From: Novosphingobium beihaiense
Lineage (GTDB): Bacteria > Pseudomonadota > Alphaproteobacteria > Sphingomonadales > Sphingomonadaceae
Length of the DNA stretch: 36,675 nt
Direction of reading: 5' to 3'
NCBI RefSeq assembly: GCF_022832375.1
Contig: NZ_JALHLG010000038.1
Coordinates: forward strand, 1-36,675
Position numbers and translations under genes: made by a program. The notes beneath the pieces were generated by a model. It ran no database searches and was not told the DNA's origin. It worked only from the letters and a program-made list of their open reading frames with translations. Shown here piece by piece: positions 21,690-29,587 of this stretch (within the stretch, counting starts at the first letter, position 1; the number at the start of each line of letters is the position of its first letter).

Positions 21690-23432
21690 TCAGGCGGCGC
21701 CGCTCATGCGCTGGAGTGCGGCCAGGGCGCTGCGCAAGGCGGCCTCGGTTTCTTCCGGGCCGGTCTTGCCCGGGCCGTCGAACAGGCGATCGCTCTGGGC
21801 CGGGGGCTGCTGTGCCTCGGCCTCGGCCGCTTTGGCGGCGGGAGCGGCGAAAGGTCCGGTTTCGCGGGCTTCCTCGCCGGGGAAGATCGCCACGGGCTCA
21901 TCAGTGCTGCCGGTGTCCGGCTCGCCAGTTCCAATGGCCTGCTGGGTCGGGTTTTCGCGAACAGAAAGCGGCTGCGAGAGATTGAGCAGCGAGGAATAGC
22001 CTTCTTCAAGCACGTCCTCGGCCGTCTCTTCCTCGTCTTCGGTGTTTTCTGTTGCGGGGTTGCCGGTCATGGCGCCGCCGGTCATGGCGGGGGCCAGCCC
22101 GATGTGGCGAGGCGGGATGTAGGCGGGAAGGACGTCCTCGTCGCCATCTTCCGGCACAGTGCCGAAATTGACGGGGCGCAGAGCGGCGGGCAGGGCCACG
22201 GCCGGTTCCGGATCCTGCGCGGGGCTGGCATCGGCGGCAAGGTCTTCGGCAGGCGCTTTGGCCTGTGCCGCTACGAGGCGCGGCTGCGCGAAGGGAAGTG
22301 GCTCGGCAGGCCGTGTCTCTGCCGCGGCTGTTTCCGGCTCGGGCTGTGTTTCGGGCTCTGCCAAAGGCTCGATTTCTGCCGTTTGCTGCAGAGTTTCGTG
22401 CTGCCCGGCGGCGTGTTGCACACTGTTGCGGCGCTGGGCCATCGCCAGGGCCAGGCGTTCGAGCAGTTCGATCGGGGAGAGATCGTCGAGCTGGGCGGCG
22501 GCGATGCGTTCGGCGGCTCTGTGGCCCCAGTGTTCGGCCGGTTCCTCTTCGCTCACCGCAGGCTGCGTGCTCCCGTTCGCCTCAACGGGCGCGAACGGGG
22601 TTTCGCGGCTGCCGGTTTCGATTTCTTCACCCGCATCCTCGGCGTCCGCTTCCTCGCTCATGTGCGGAAGCAGATCGAAACCGGGCGTGGATGGTTCGGC
22701 CGGGGCCGCGAACGGAGCCGGGCGCTCTTCGCCGGTGCTGGCTGTGATGCCGCGCGAATAGGCTTCGAACAAGTGGCCGCAGGGCGCGTCCACTGGCGTA
22801 TCGGCGGGCAGGGCTGGTTCGGGTGGAGGTGCTTCGCCGGAAGGGGTTTCCGTGTGCACATGGCGTCCGGATGCTACAGGTGCGGACAGAACTTCGTCAT
22901 CGTCCGTGGCATCGAACCCGTCGAGATCGAACTCGGCGACATTGAGGATGCGGTTTTCACTGGCAGGTGCCGGTTCGCGGCTGGCCGCCGGTTCTTCCAC
23001 CGTCGCGGCGGGTTCGGCGGCGAGTGCGCGCCTGCGTTCCGGCAGCGGCTTGGCCTCGTCCTGTTTGGCCTCGCTCGTGCTGCCCGTGCTCTCCACGTCT
23101 TCCGCTGCCGGAGCAGCGCTGCGGCGGCGTTCGCGTTTTGCCGGGGCTTTTCCGGTCAGGCGGCGCGCGGCGAGTACGCCGATCACTGCGCCGATTCCGG
23201 TCATCATAAGGGTTATCAGGATGCGCGCCGTGGCGCCCAGCGGCGGTGCGGCCATCGGAATCACATGGCCGATGCCGAGCGCCAGGATGATGCGTTCGAT
23301 CAGCGCGGGCGGAATGGCGATGCTCCCCACGCCGAAAAGCGCGCCGCACCAGAGGGCGACAATGGCCGGGAACAGGGGGTGGCGGCTGATGGGCGGCTCT
23401 CCGCCCGATTTGCTGCGCTTGTGCTCGGACAC
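21690..23432 (-). CDS. Membrane-anchored acidic low-complexity protein
   Basis: A 580-residue protein that I do not recognise beyond a sphingomonad-type hypothetical. Residues about 20-95 contain three hydrophobic segments (FPAIVALWCGALFGVGSIAI, ERIILALGIGHVIPMA, ILITLMMTGIGAVIGVLAA), then a basic stretch (KAPAKRERRRS). The rest, about 100-560, is rich in Glu, Ala, Pro and Thr with very little predicted fold. It carries scattered short islands, such as LDDLSPIELLERLALAMAQRR, which could be a binding helix, and a C-terminal helix ETEAALRSALAALQRMSG. The likely topology is a membrane anchor with a long cytoplasmic disordered tail. The start is GTG at 23432 with a weak ribosome-binding site. It lies next to the glycan cluster but has its own terminator. 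Confidence 0.75.
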   Translation of the reverse strand: MSEHKRSKSGGEPPISRHPLFPAIVALWCGALFGVGSIAIPPALIERIILALGIGHVIPMAAPPLGATARILITLMMTGIGAVIGVLAARRLTGKAPAKRERRRSAAPAAEDVESTGSTSEAKQDEAKPLPERRRALAAEPAATVEEPAASREPAPASENRILNVAEFDLDGFDATDDDEVLSAPVASGRHVHTETPSGEAPPPEPALPADTPVDAPCGHLFEAYSRGITASTGEERPAPFAAPAEPSTPGFDLLPHMSEEADAEDAGEEIETGSRETPFAPVEANGSTQPAVSEEEPAEHWGHRAAERIAAAQLDDLSPIELLERLALAMAQRRNSVQHAAGQHETLQQTAEIEPLAEPETQPEPETAAAETRPAEPLPFAQPRLVAAQAKAPAEDLAADASPAQDPEPAVALPAALRPVNFGTVPEDGDEDVLPAYIPPRHIGLAPAMTGGAMTGNPATENTEDEEETAEDVLEEGYSSLLNLSQPLSVRENPTQQAIGTGEPDTGSTDEPVAIFPGEEARETGPFAAPAAKAAEAEAQQPPAQSDRLFDGPGKTGPEETEAALRSALAALQRMSGAA

Positions 23433-23502
23433 TCTGTCTTAATCCCGTTCTATCCTGAAAGGGCGTGCCGCAGGTTCATGCCGCAATACCCTATCTTCTT
23501 TG

Positions 23503-24717
23503 TTACGGGATTCGTGACAGCATTTGGTAAACGTCTTGATAACGGGCTGCGTTGACCGCCCAGTCGTGCCGGGCCTCGACATGCTCGCGCCCTGCGCGGC
23601 GCAGCCGGTCCCATTCGCCGCGGCGGCCGAGCAGCGCGGCCAGGGCATCGGCGCAGCCTGCGGCGTCGCCGGGCGGGAACAGCACGCCGGTCTTGCCATC
23701 GCGGATCAGCTCGCGGTGCCCGCCAACGTCGCTGGCGGCGGCGAGCTTGCCTTGCGCCATGGCTTCGAGCGGTTTGAGCGGAGTGACGAGATCGGTCAGG
23801 CGGCTGCGCTTGCGCGGGTAGGCCATAATGTCGCACAGCGCATAGTAACGCTCGACCTCATGATGCGGCACGCGGCCGGTGAAGTGGATTGCGCTCGCTG
23901 CCGGAGAGGCTTCGGCCTGGGCGCGCAGCGCCGCTTCCATGGGGCCGCCGCCCACCAGCAGCAGCCGGGCGCCGGGCTGGCGGGCGATGAGCTCGGGCAT
24001 GGCCGCGATCAGCACGTCTAGCCCTTCGTAGTCATAAAAGCTGCCGATGAAGCCGATCACCGGGCAGGGCGCGCCATCCGATTCGAAGCCCAGGCCGCGG
24101 GCCAGCGCGGCGTCGCGGGCGGGCGGCGTGCCGAACAGGGCAAGGTCGACGCCGTTGGGCATGACAGTGATCTTGTCCTGTGGCGTGCCGCGCGCGATCA
24201 GATCCTGGCGCAGGCCCTCGCAAATCGTCACCACTGCATCGGCCTTGGCCACGACATGGCTTTCGAGCTTGCGGGTGAGCTTGTACTTGAGCGAGCCTTC
24301 GCTGCCGGTGCCGTTGCCCACGGCCGCATCTTCCCAGAAGGCGCGAATCTCGTAGACGAGCGGAATGCCGTGGCGGCGGGCTACGCGCAGCGCGGCCTGG
24401 CCGCACAGGGCAGGGGAGTGCGCGTGGAGGATGTCCGGCTGCCATGCGCGCACGGTCTGGTCGATCGCCTGCGCGAACAATCCGATCTCGCGCCATTCGC
24501 GGTAGCCGGCGGGGCCGTGGGCCTCTCCTGCGGTCCTCTCGAACGTCAGGCCGTCTGCTTCTTCGGTGGCCGGGCCCTTTGCAGTGTGGCGCAGCCCGGT
24601 GATGCCGCGGACCTCGTATCCCAGAGCCTGCTGCGCTTTCAGGATCGCGCGCGTGCGGAACGTATAGCCGCTGTGCATCGGCAGCGAGTGGTCCAGAATG
24701 TGAAGAATGCGTGTCAT
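23503..24717 (-). CDS. PEP-CTERM/exosortase-A-associated glycosyltransferase
   Basis: A 404-residue GT-B fold glycosyltransferase of family GT4, matching the group found with exosortase A (XrtA) and PEP-CTERM exopolysaccharide genes (TIGR04063 type). The N-terminal landmarks MTRILHILDHSLPMHSGYTF and RTRAILKAQQALGYEV are typical of that group. ILHAHSPALCGQAALRVARR, LVYEIRAFWEDAAVG and ITVMPNGVDLALF follow. The nucleotide-sugar site is in the C-terminal half (GFIGSFYDYEGLDVLI, RLLLVGGGPMEAAL, and TPLKPLEAMAQGKLAAASDVGGHREL across the site). It should add one sugar to a lipid-linked glycan on the cytoplasmic face. The gene diverges from the ligase set, with only 66 bases between start codons, so the two directions may share control. 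Donor and acceptor are unknown. Confidence 0.88.
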   Translation of the reverse strand: MTRILHILDHSLPMHSGYTFRTRAILKAQQALGYEVRGITGLRHTAKGPATEEADGLTFERTAGEAHGPAGYREWREIGLFAQAIDQTVRAWQPDILHAHSPALCGQAALRVARRHGIPLVYEIRAFWEDAAVGNGTGSEGSLKYKLTRKLESHVVAKADAVVTICEGLRQDLIARGTPQDKITVMPNGVDLALFGTPPARDAALARGLGFESDGAPCPVIGFIGSFYDYEGLDVLIAAMPELIARQPGARLLLVGGGPMEAALRAQAEASPAASAIHFTGRVPHHEVERYYALCDIMAYPRKRSRLTDLVTPLKPLEAMAQGKLAAASDVGGHRELIRDGKTGVLFPPGDAAGCADALAALLGRRGEWDRLRRAGREHVEARHDWAVNAARYQDVYQMLSRIP

Positions 24718-24783
24718 GGCCCGCCATTCCTAGGGGCATAACGCTTAACGGCGCGTCAACTCACCGGTGTTATCGCCGCCATC

Positions 24784-24996
24784 ATGGTCGATTTGCTTGC
24801 CCTTGCCATTCTGCATGCCTTGCTGGCTTTGGCAGTGCTGCGCCTGATGGGGCGGCCTGACCTTGACGATAACGGCCCGCAGGCGGCCGGGCCCCGCGGC
24901 CGGAAGCCCGGAAAACGGCCCGCGACGCAATCTCCGGCCGTGCCGTCTCTCACTGTGCCGCGGCCGGATGCCGCGCAGGATGGCACCGGCGAATGA
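24784..24996 (+). CDS. Small membrane protein ahead of the O-ligase
   Basis: A 70-residue protein with one N-terminal hydrophobic helix (MVDLLALAILHALLALAVLRLM) followed by a short, basic, proline-rich tail (GPRGRKPGKRPATQ). No family recognised. Its reality is supported by position: its TGA stop shares bases with the ATG of the O-ligase gene (ATGA at 24993-24996), which implies coupled translation, and it fills the divergent gap neatly. Against it: no convincing ribosome-binding site precedes the ATG at 24784. It could be a small partner of the ligase or simply a leader peptide. Confidence 0.5.
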   Translation: MVDLLALAILHALLALAVLRLMGRPDLDDNGPQAAGPRGRKPGKRPATQSPAVPSLTVPRPDAAQDGTGE

Positions 24997-26381
24997 CCGG
25001 CCTCGTCCTTCTGGCCTTCTTTGCCTGCTTCCTGGTGGCAGGCTTCAAGCGGCCGTTCCTGTGGCTGCTGTGCTATCTCTATGTCGATGCGCTGACGCCG
25101 CAGAAGATTGCCTGGGGTCTGCTTGCGTCTATCCCGGTCTCGCTGATCGCTTTCGTTGCGGCGTTTGGCGGGTGGCTGGTGATGGACCGCAAGGACGATG
25201 TGAAGGTCTCCGTGCGTCAGGTGCTGATTGTCGTGTTCCTCGTCTATTGCGGGCTGACGACGCTGATGGCGGACTTCCCCACCGATGCTGCCGAGAAGTG
25301 GGACTGGGTCTGGAAATCGCTGTTCTTTGCGGCGTTCTTCCCGCTCACGCTGCGCACCCGGCTGCGCATGGAAGCGGCAATGCTGGTCGTGGTGCTTTCG
25401 GTGGGGTCAATTGCGATCAGCGCGGGCATGAAGACGGCGCTGGGCGGCGGCGGCTATGGCGTGCTGCAGGCTTTCGTCAACGACAACTCCGGGCTTTATG
25501 AAGGCAGCACCCTGTCGATGGTGGCGATCGCGATCATCCCGCTGATTATCTGGCTGTCGCGGTACGGCACGATATTCCCCAGCGACTGGCGGGTGAAGCT
25601 GTTCGCCGTGCTGCTGATCTTCGCCTGCCTGATGACGACCGTGGGGCTGCAGACTCGTACCGGCCTGCTGTGCATTGTTCTGCTGACGGCGATGTGGCTG
25701 CGCCGGTCCTGCCACCGTTTCCTGCTGGCAGGGGTTTTCGTGGCACTTGCCGTGATGGCAATCCCGTTCCTCCCGGCCAGCTATACCCAGCGCATGGACA
25801 CGATCGAAACGCACCAGAGCGACGAGTCCGCATCCACGCGTATCGCCGTCTGGACATGGACGCTGGGCTACGTTCAGCACAAGCCGTTCGGCGGCGGGTT
25901 CAATTCCTTCCTGGGCAACAAGGTGACTCTGGACCTCAAGGACGTGGAGAACGACGGGGCCATGACGGTCGTCGAAACCACCAAAGTGCAGGACAAGGCG
26001 CGGGCGTTCCACTCGGCCTATTTCGAAGTGCTGGGTGAACAGGGCTGGCCCGGGCTGGCGATGTGGCTGTCGATCCATTTCACCGGCCTGCTGCAGCTGG
26101 AAATGCTGTGCCGCCGCTTGCGCAAAAGCGAGGATGCGCGAGACCGGGCAGACCACGATTTCGCCAGTGCCCTGCAGATGGCGCATATGGTCTGCATGCT
26201 TGGCGCGGTGTTCATCGGTGTGGCTTATCAGTCGTTCGCCTTTGTCCTTGTCGGTCTGGAAATCGCCTTGATCCAGCAGCGCAAGCGGGAGGACGGGACG
26301 CTGATGAGGCGCCCGCCCGGCCGCACGGGTGCGCGCCCGATGAAGCCGCTGGCGGCCCCGGCGGCAGGGGACGCCGCGTGA
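24993..26381 (+). CDS. Exosortase-A-associated O-glycosylation/O-antigen ligase
   Basis: A 462-residue polytopic membrane protein of the O-antigen ligase (Wzy_C) superfamily, matching the exosortase-A-associated ligase group (DUF5935 N-terminus; TIGR03097 type). It should transfer a finished glycan from undecaprenyl diphosphate to an acceptor in the periplasm. About eleven to twelve hydrophobic segments are visible. The family start CFLVAGFKRPFLWLLCYLYV and DALTPQKIAW, the conserved GLQTRTGLLCIVLLTAMWL segment and the large periplasmic loop (SYTQRMDTIETHQSDESAST, then GYVQHKPFGGGFNSF) are present. The acceptor, protein or polysaccharide, is not known for the family. The stop overlaps the GTG of the acyltransferase. 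Confidence 0.88.
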   Translation: MTGLVLLAFFACFLVAGFKRPFLWLLCYLYVDALTPQKIAWGLLASIPVSLIAFVAAFGGWLVMDRKDDVKVSVRQVLIVVFLVYCGLTTLMADFPTDAAEKWDWVWKSLFFAAFFPLTLRTRLRMEAAMLVVVLSVGSIAISAGMKTALGGGGYGVLQAFVNDNSGLYEGSTLSMVAIAIIPLIIWLSRYGTIFPSDWRVKLFAVLLIFACLMTTVGLQTRTGLLCIVLLTAMWLRRSCHRFLLAGVFVALAVMAIPFLPASYTQRMDTIETHQSDESASTRIAVWTWTLGYVQHKPFGGGFNSFLGNKVTLDLKDVENDGAMTVVETTKVQDKARAFHSAYFEVLGEQGWPGLAMWLSIHFTGLLQLEMLCRRLRKSEDARDRADHDFASALQMAHMVCMLGAVFIGVAYQSFAFVLVGLEIALIQQRKREDGTLMRRPPGRTGARPMKPLAAPAAGDAA

Positions 26382-27487
26382 GCGCCGCGGCGCCGGCACG
26401 GGCGCACCTGGATGCGCTGACCGGGATACGCGGGCTCGCGGCCTGGCTGGTGGTGTTCTATCACATCCGCCTGTCGCTGCGCGACCTGGTGCCCGGCTTC
26501 GTTATTGACGGTCTCGGCAAGGGATACCTTGCCGTCGATCTGTTCTTCATGCTGTCCGGGTTCGTGCTGTGGTACAACTACGGCGCGCGGCTGTCTTCGG
26601 GCGGGGCGGGGCAGTGGCGGGCGTTCTATCAGCGCCGGCTGGCCCGCATCTGGCCGCTGCACGCGGTGATACTCGCCGCGTGCGTGGGGTTTGCCCTGCT
26701 GCTGGCAGCCACCGGGCGGCAGGCGCCGGGCATGCCGTTCGCGCAATTGCCGCTGCATATCCTGCTGGTGCAGAACTGGGGCTTCACCAGCGCGCTGGCA
26801 TGGAACGATCCGTCCTGGTCGATCAGCACGGAGTTCGCGGCCTATCTGGTCTTTCCCCTCATTGTGGCGCTGGCGCCCTGGGAACGGCTGCGCCTGCCTG
26901 CACTCACGGGCTTGAGTGTGCTGCTGCTGGGGGCTCTGGCCGGGCTCTTCGCTTATGCCGGGAAATCCAGCCTTGGGGACGATATCTCGCATCTTGGCCT
27001 TGGCCGTTGTCTGCTGGAATTCTGGCTGGGCAATTGCGCCTGCCTTATCTGGCAGCGCTTGCCGCGTGGCGGATGGATCGCCACTGGCTGCGCGGCCGGT
27101 GCGGCGGCGTTGCTGGCGGCTTGTCTCGGGGCCGGAGTAGCGGAAATCTGGTTCGTGCCCGCAGCGCTGCTGCTTGCGCTGCTTGCGCTGCTAGGGCTGT
27201 CTCTGGGCCGCGGGGTGGTGGTGAAGGCGCTGTCGTCCCGGCCGCTCGTCTATCTGGGAGAGATCAGCTACGCGACGTATCTTGCGCACTTCCTGCTGTT
27301 CAAGCTCTACAAGCTGGCGTTCGTGGATGCCTCATTGCAGCTGGACTGGACGGCGCTAGGCGGTTTCGCGGCGCTTCTCTTCGCCGTATCGGCCTTTCTC
27401 TATCACGGGCTGGAAAAGCCCGCCCAGCGCTGGATCAATGGCCTGAAACGGCCGCTGCAGGCTGGATGCAGCTCCGCCGCGGCGTGA
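26378..27487 (+). CDS. Acyltransferase family 3 membrane protein
   Basis: A 369-residue inner-membrane O-acyltransferase of the Acyltransferase_3 (OafA/NodX-like) family, which adds acetyl or similar groups to surface sugars. Landmarks: LDALTGIRGLAAWLVVFYHI with the conserved His, KGYLAVDLFFMLSGFVLWY, FYQRRLARIWPLH, and NDPSWSISTEFAAYLVFP in the middle. Ten or so hydrophobic helices follow, ending with VYLGEISYATYLAHFLLFK and a C-terminal EKPAQRW motif. The start is GTG at 26378, sharing bases with the ligase stop (GTGA). This makes a small protein-ligase-acyltransferase set in which each junction is a four-base overlap. It probably decorates the glycan handled by the ligase; the acyl group is unknown. 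Confidence 0.9.
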   Translation: MSAAAPARAHLDALTGIRGLAAWLVVFYHIRLSLRDLVPGFVIDGLGKGYLAVDLFFMLSGFVLWYNYGARLSSGGAGQWRAFYQRRLARIWPLHAVILAACVGFALLLAATGRQAPGMPFAQLPLHILLVQNWGFTSALAWNDPSWSISTEFAAYLVFPLIVALAPWERLRLPALTGLSVLLLGALAGLFAYAGKSSLGDDISHLGLGRCLLEFWLGNCACLIWQRLPRGGWIATGCAAGAAALLAACLGAGVAEIWFVPAALLLALLALLGLSLGRGVVVKALSSRPLVYLGEISYATYLAHFLLFKLYKLAFVDASLQLDWTALGGFAALLFAVSAFLYHGLEKPAQRWINGLKRPLQAGCSSAAA

Positions 27488-27696
27488 ATCCGGCCCCTGA
27501 AGCGAGGCCGTTTTCATGAATCGGTTATTCGCTCTTAACCTTTCTCGTTTCCTGCCGTTTTAGCATTTGCCGCCGCAGTTATGCACGGCACAAAATGCGT
27601 AGCAGGATCTGGTGCTTGGGGAAGTTCGGGGTAAATGCTACGTTTACGGCAAATTAACCTTTAACCTTCACTGGTCTTATGGTTAATTCACGGCAA
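27486..27696 (+). promoter_or_regulatory. ctrA promoter region with CtrA half-sites and GANTC sites
   Basis: Two GAATC sequences (27486-27490 and 27518-27522) fit the GANTC site methylated by CcrM. TTAACC motifs occur at 27535-27540, 27654-27659 and 27661-27666. The second has TTTA seven bases upstream (27643-27646), one base off the CtrA box TTAA-N7-TTAA. TTAACC at 27661 is 17 bases from TAATTC (27684-27689), a plausible -35/-10 pair, giving a leader of about 55 bases. In Caulobacter, ctrA is controlled by CtrA and by methylation of such a site; the same control here is inferred. Confidence 0.55.
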
Positions 27697-27752
27697 TGTC
27701 TGTTTCGCTGGCGCTAGTTTCTGCGGGACAAAGGGGCAAAGGGGGGACACCC

Positions 27753-28448
27753 ATGCGAGTGCTGTTGATCGAGGACGAACCGACCACGGCCCGGGCTATC
27801 GAGCTCATGCTTACGGCCGAGGGTTTCAATGTCTATTCGACGGATCTGGGGGAAGAAGGCCTCGATCTGGGTAAGCTTTACGATTACGATATCATCCTTC
27901 TCGACCTGAACCTGCCGGACATGCACGGCTATGACGTGCTGAAGAAGCTGCGCGTCGCCAAAGTGCAGACGCCTGTTCTGATCCTGTCGGGCATTTCGGA
28001 AATGGACAGCAAGGTCCGCTCGTTCGGCTTCGGCGCTGACGACTATGTGACCAAGCCGTTCCACCGCGAAGAGCTGATCGCCCGCATCCACGCCGTGGTG
28101 CGCCGGTCCAAGGGCCATTCGCAGTCGGTCATCCGCACCGGCAAGCTGATCGTCAATCTCGACGCCAAGACGGTCGAGGTCGATGGCGCCCGCGTGCACC
28201 TCACCGGCAAGGAATACGCGATGCTTGAGCTGCTCTCGCTGCGCAAGGGCACCACGCTGACCAAGGAAATGTTCCTCAACCATCTCTATGGCGGGATGGA
28301 CGAGCCGGAACTCAAGATCATCGACGTGTTCATCTGCAAGCTGCGCAAGAAGCTCGCGCATGCCTGCGGCGGTGCGAACTACATCGAAACCGTCTGGGGC
28401 CGCGGCTATGTGCTGCGCGATCCGGACGAGGCGGCCGAAGCGGCCTGA
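27753..28448 (+). CDS. ctrA: Cell cycle response regulator CtrA
   Basis: A 231-residue OmpR-type response regulator. It is the alphaproteobacterial CtrA, which in Caulobacter controls cell division, DNA replication, motility and polar development genes. The receiver domain (1-115) has the acidic pair in LLIEDEP, phospho-acceptor D51 in [13 protein letters not shown], and K of YVTKPF. The DNA-binding winged helix (about 125-225) is almost identical to the Caulobacter protein ([54 protein letters not shown]). The C-terminus ends in Ala-Ala, the feature recognised by ClpXP in Caulobacter. ATG 27753 follows a G-rich ribosome-binding site; the longer in-frame extension to 27696 is not homologous. 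It is convergent with lrgB. Confidence 0.97.
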   Translation: MRVLLIEDEPTTARAIELMLTAEGFNVYSTDLGEEGLDLGKLYDYDIILLDLNLPDMHGYDVLKKLRVAKVQTPVLILSGISEMDSKVRSFGFGADDYVTKPFHREELIARIHAVVRRSKGHSQSVIRTGKLIVNLDAKTVEVDGARVHLTGKEYAMLELLSLRKGTTLTKEMFLNHLYGGMDEPELKIIDVFICKLRKKLAHACGGANYIETVWGRGYVLRDPDEAAEAA

Positions 28449-28482
28449 TTTCCGCTCACGCCTCCCTCGCTGGGAAATGATG

Positions 28483-28508
28483 ACGGCCTGCCTGAAAAGG
28501 TGGGCCGT
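28483..28508. terminator. Hairpin between ctrA and lrgB
   Basis: ACGGCC, a TG/TG internal loop, CCT, a GAAA tetraloop, AGG and GGCCGT form a stem 35 bases after the ctrA stop. It probably ends ctrA transcripts; before the IS insertion it also lay just past the lrgB stop, so it could have served both genes. No long U-run follows. Confidence 0.5.
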
Positions 28509-28526
28509 TGCCGTTTGGGGGCCTGT

Positions 28527-28541
28527 TCAAAGGAGCAGCGC
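28527..28541 (-). pseudogene. lrgB: Detached last codons of ancestral lrgB
   Basis: On the minus strand these bases read GCG CTG CTC CTT TGA, the four C-terminal codons and stop that lrgB used before the IS630 element separated them from the rest of the gene. The reading frame matches exactly when one copy of the TA duplication is removed. Confidence 0.85.
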
Positions 28542-28543
28542 TA

Positions 28544-29587
28544 GAGCGGGATGACATTTGAGTGAATCGATTTGGGATTCACATGGCGCTGATTTTCTGA
28601 TTCAAGCTGCTGGCTTGGTTTGGAGGCCAGCGGCGATGACCAGACCCTATTCGATGGATTTGCGGGATCGCGCTATTGCGCGGGTTGAGGCTGGTGAGAG
28701 CGTTCGCACAGTAGCGTCGGCCCTGAGCATCAGCGCGGCGACAGTTGTGCGCTGGTCGCAGCGGCACCGGCAAACGGGCAGTCCGGCTCCGGGCAAAGTT
28801 GGTGGCCACAAGCCTCGGTTGCTGACGGGGGCTCTGCGCGATTGGTTGCTGGATCGGACAAAGACCGACTTCACCCTGCGCGGGCTGGTAGCCGAACTGG
28901 CCGAGCGGGGCGTGAAGGTCGATTACGTCCAGGTCTGGCGCTTCGCCCATGCCGAAGGTCTGAGCTTCAAAAAAAGCGTTCTTCCCGCCGAACAACTGAG
29001 GCCGCAGATCGCCCGGCGGCGCGAGCAGTGGAAGAAGTATCAGGCCCGGCCTGACCCGGCGCGCCTTGTCTTCGTCGATGAGACCTGGGCAAAAACCAAC
29101 ATGGCGCCGCTGCGGGGCTGGGCGCCCAAAGGCCAGCGGCTCCACGCCAAAGTGCCTTACGGCCACTGGAAGACGATGACCTTTATCGCGGCGCTCCGCT
29201 GCGACCGGATTGATGCACCGTTCGTGTTCGATCAGCCGATCAACGCCGCCAGCTTCACCGCATGGGTCGAAGAACAACTCTGCCCGACACTCGGCCCCGG
29301 CGACATCGTCATCCTCGACAACCTCTCCAGCCATAAAAAACCCGCCGTCCGGGCCGCAATACGAGCCAGAGGCGCCCGGCTCCTGTTCCTGCCACCCTAC
29401 AGTCCCGATCTCAATCCGATCGAACAGGTCTTTGCCAAGCTCAAGCACCTCCTGCGAAAGGCCGCAGAACGATCCGTCGAAACAACATGGCGACGTATCG
29501 GCTCCTTGCTCCACGCCTTCTCACCCGCAGAATGCGCAAACTACCTCAGAAATTCAGGATATGGTGCAGCCTGATGTCATCAAACTC
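28544..29587 (+). mobile_element. Complete IS630-family insertion sequence
   Basis: A 1044-bp element flanked by TA on both sides (28542-28543 and 29588-29589), the duplicated TA target expected of IS630/Tc1-type elements. The ends are inverted repeats: GAGCGGGATGACATTTGAG on the left and, read inward, GAGTTTGATGACATCAGGC on the right, sharing GAG and GATGACAT. A sub-terminal hairpin (GTGAATC, seven-base loop, GATTCAC at 28562-28582) lies in the left end. It carries one intact transposase gene. The insertion is in the last codons of lrgB. Confidence 0.93.
28636..29574 (+). CDS. IS630-family transposase
   Basis: A 312-residue DDE transposase in one uninterrupted frame. The N-terminal helix-turn-helix region (YSMDLRDRAIARVEAGESV, RTVASALSISAATVVRWSQR) binds the element ends, followed by a linker helix domain. 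The catalytic residues are visible: the first Asp in LVFVDETWAK, the second in IVILDNLSSHK, and the Glu in YSPDLNPIEQVFAKLK. The ATG at 28636 has GGAGG about nine bases upstream. Being full length with an intact triad, it is probably active or recently active. Its 3' end overlaps, on the opposite strand, the extended end of lrgB. Confidence 0.95.
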   Translation: MTRPYSMDLRDRAIARVEAGESVRTVASALSISAATVVRWSQRHRQTGSPAPGKVGGHKPRLLTGALRDWLLDRTKTDFTLRGLVAELAERGVKVDYVQVWRFAHAEGLSFKKSVLPAEQLRPQIARRREQWKKYQARPDPARLVFVDETWAKTNMAPLRGWAPKGQRLHAKVPYGHWKTMTFIAALRCDRIDAPFVFDQPINAASFTAWVEEQLCPTLGPGDIVILDNLSSHKKPAVRAAIRARGARLLFLPPYSPDLNPIEQVFAKLKHLLRKAAERSVETTWRRIGSLLHAFSPAECANYLRNSGYGAA

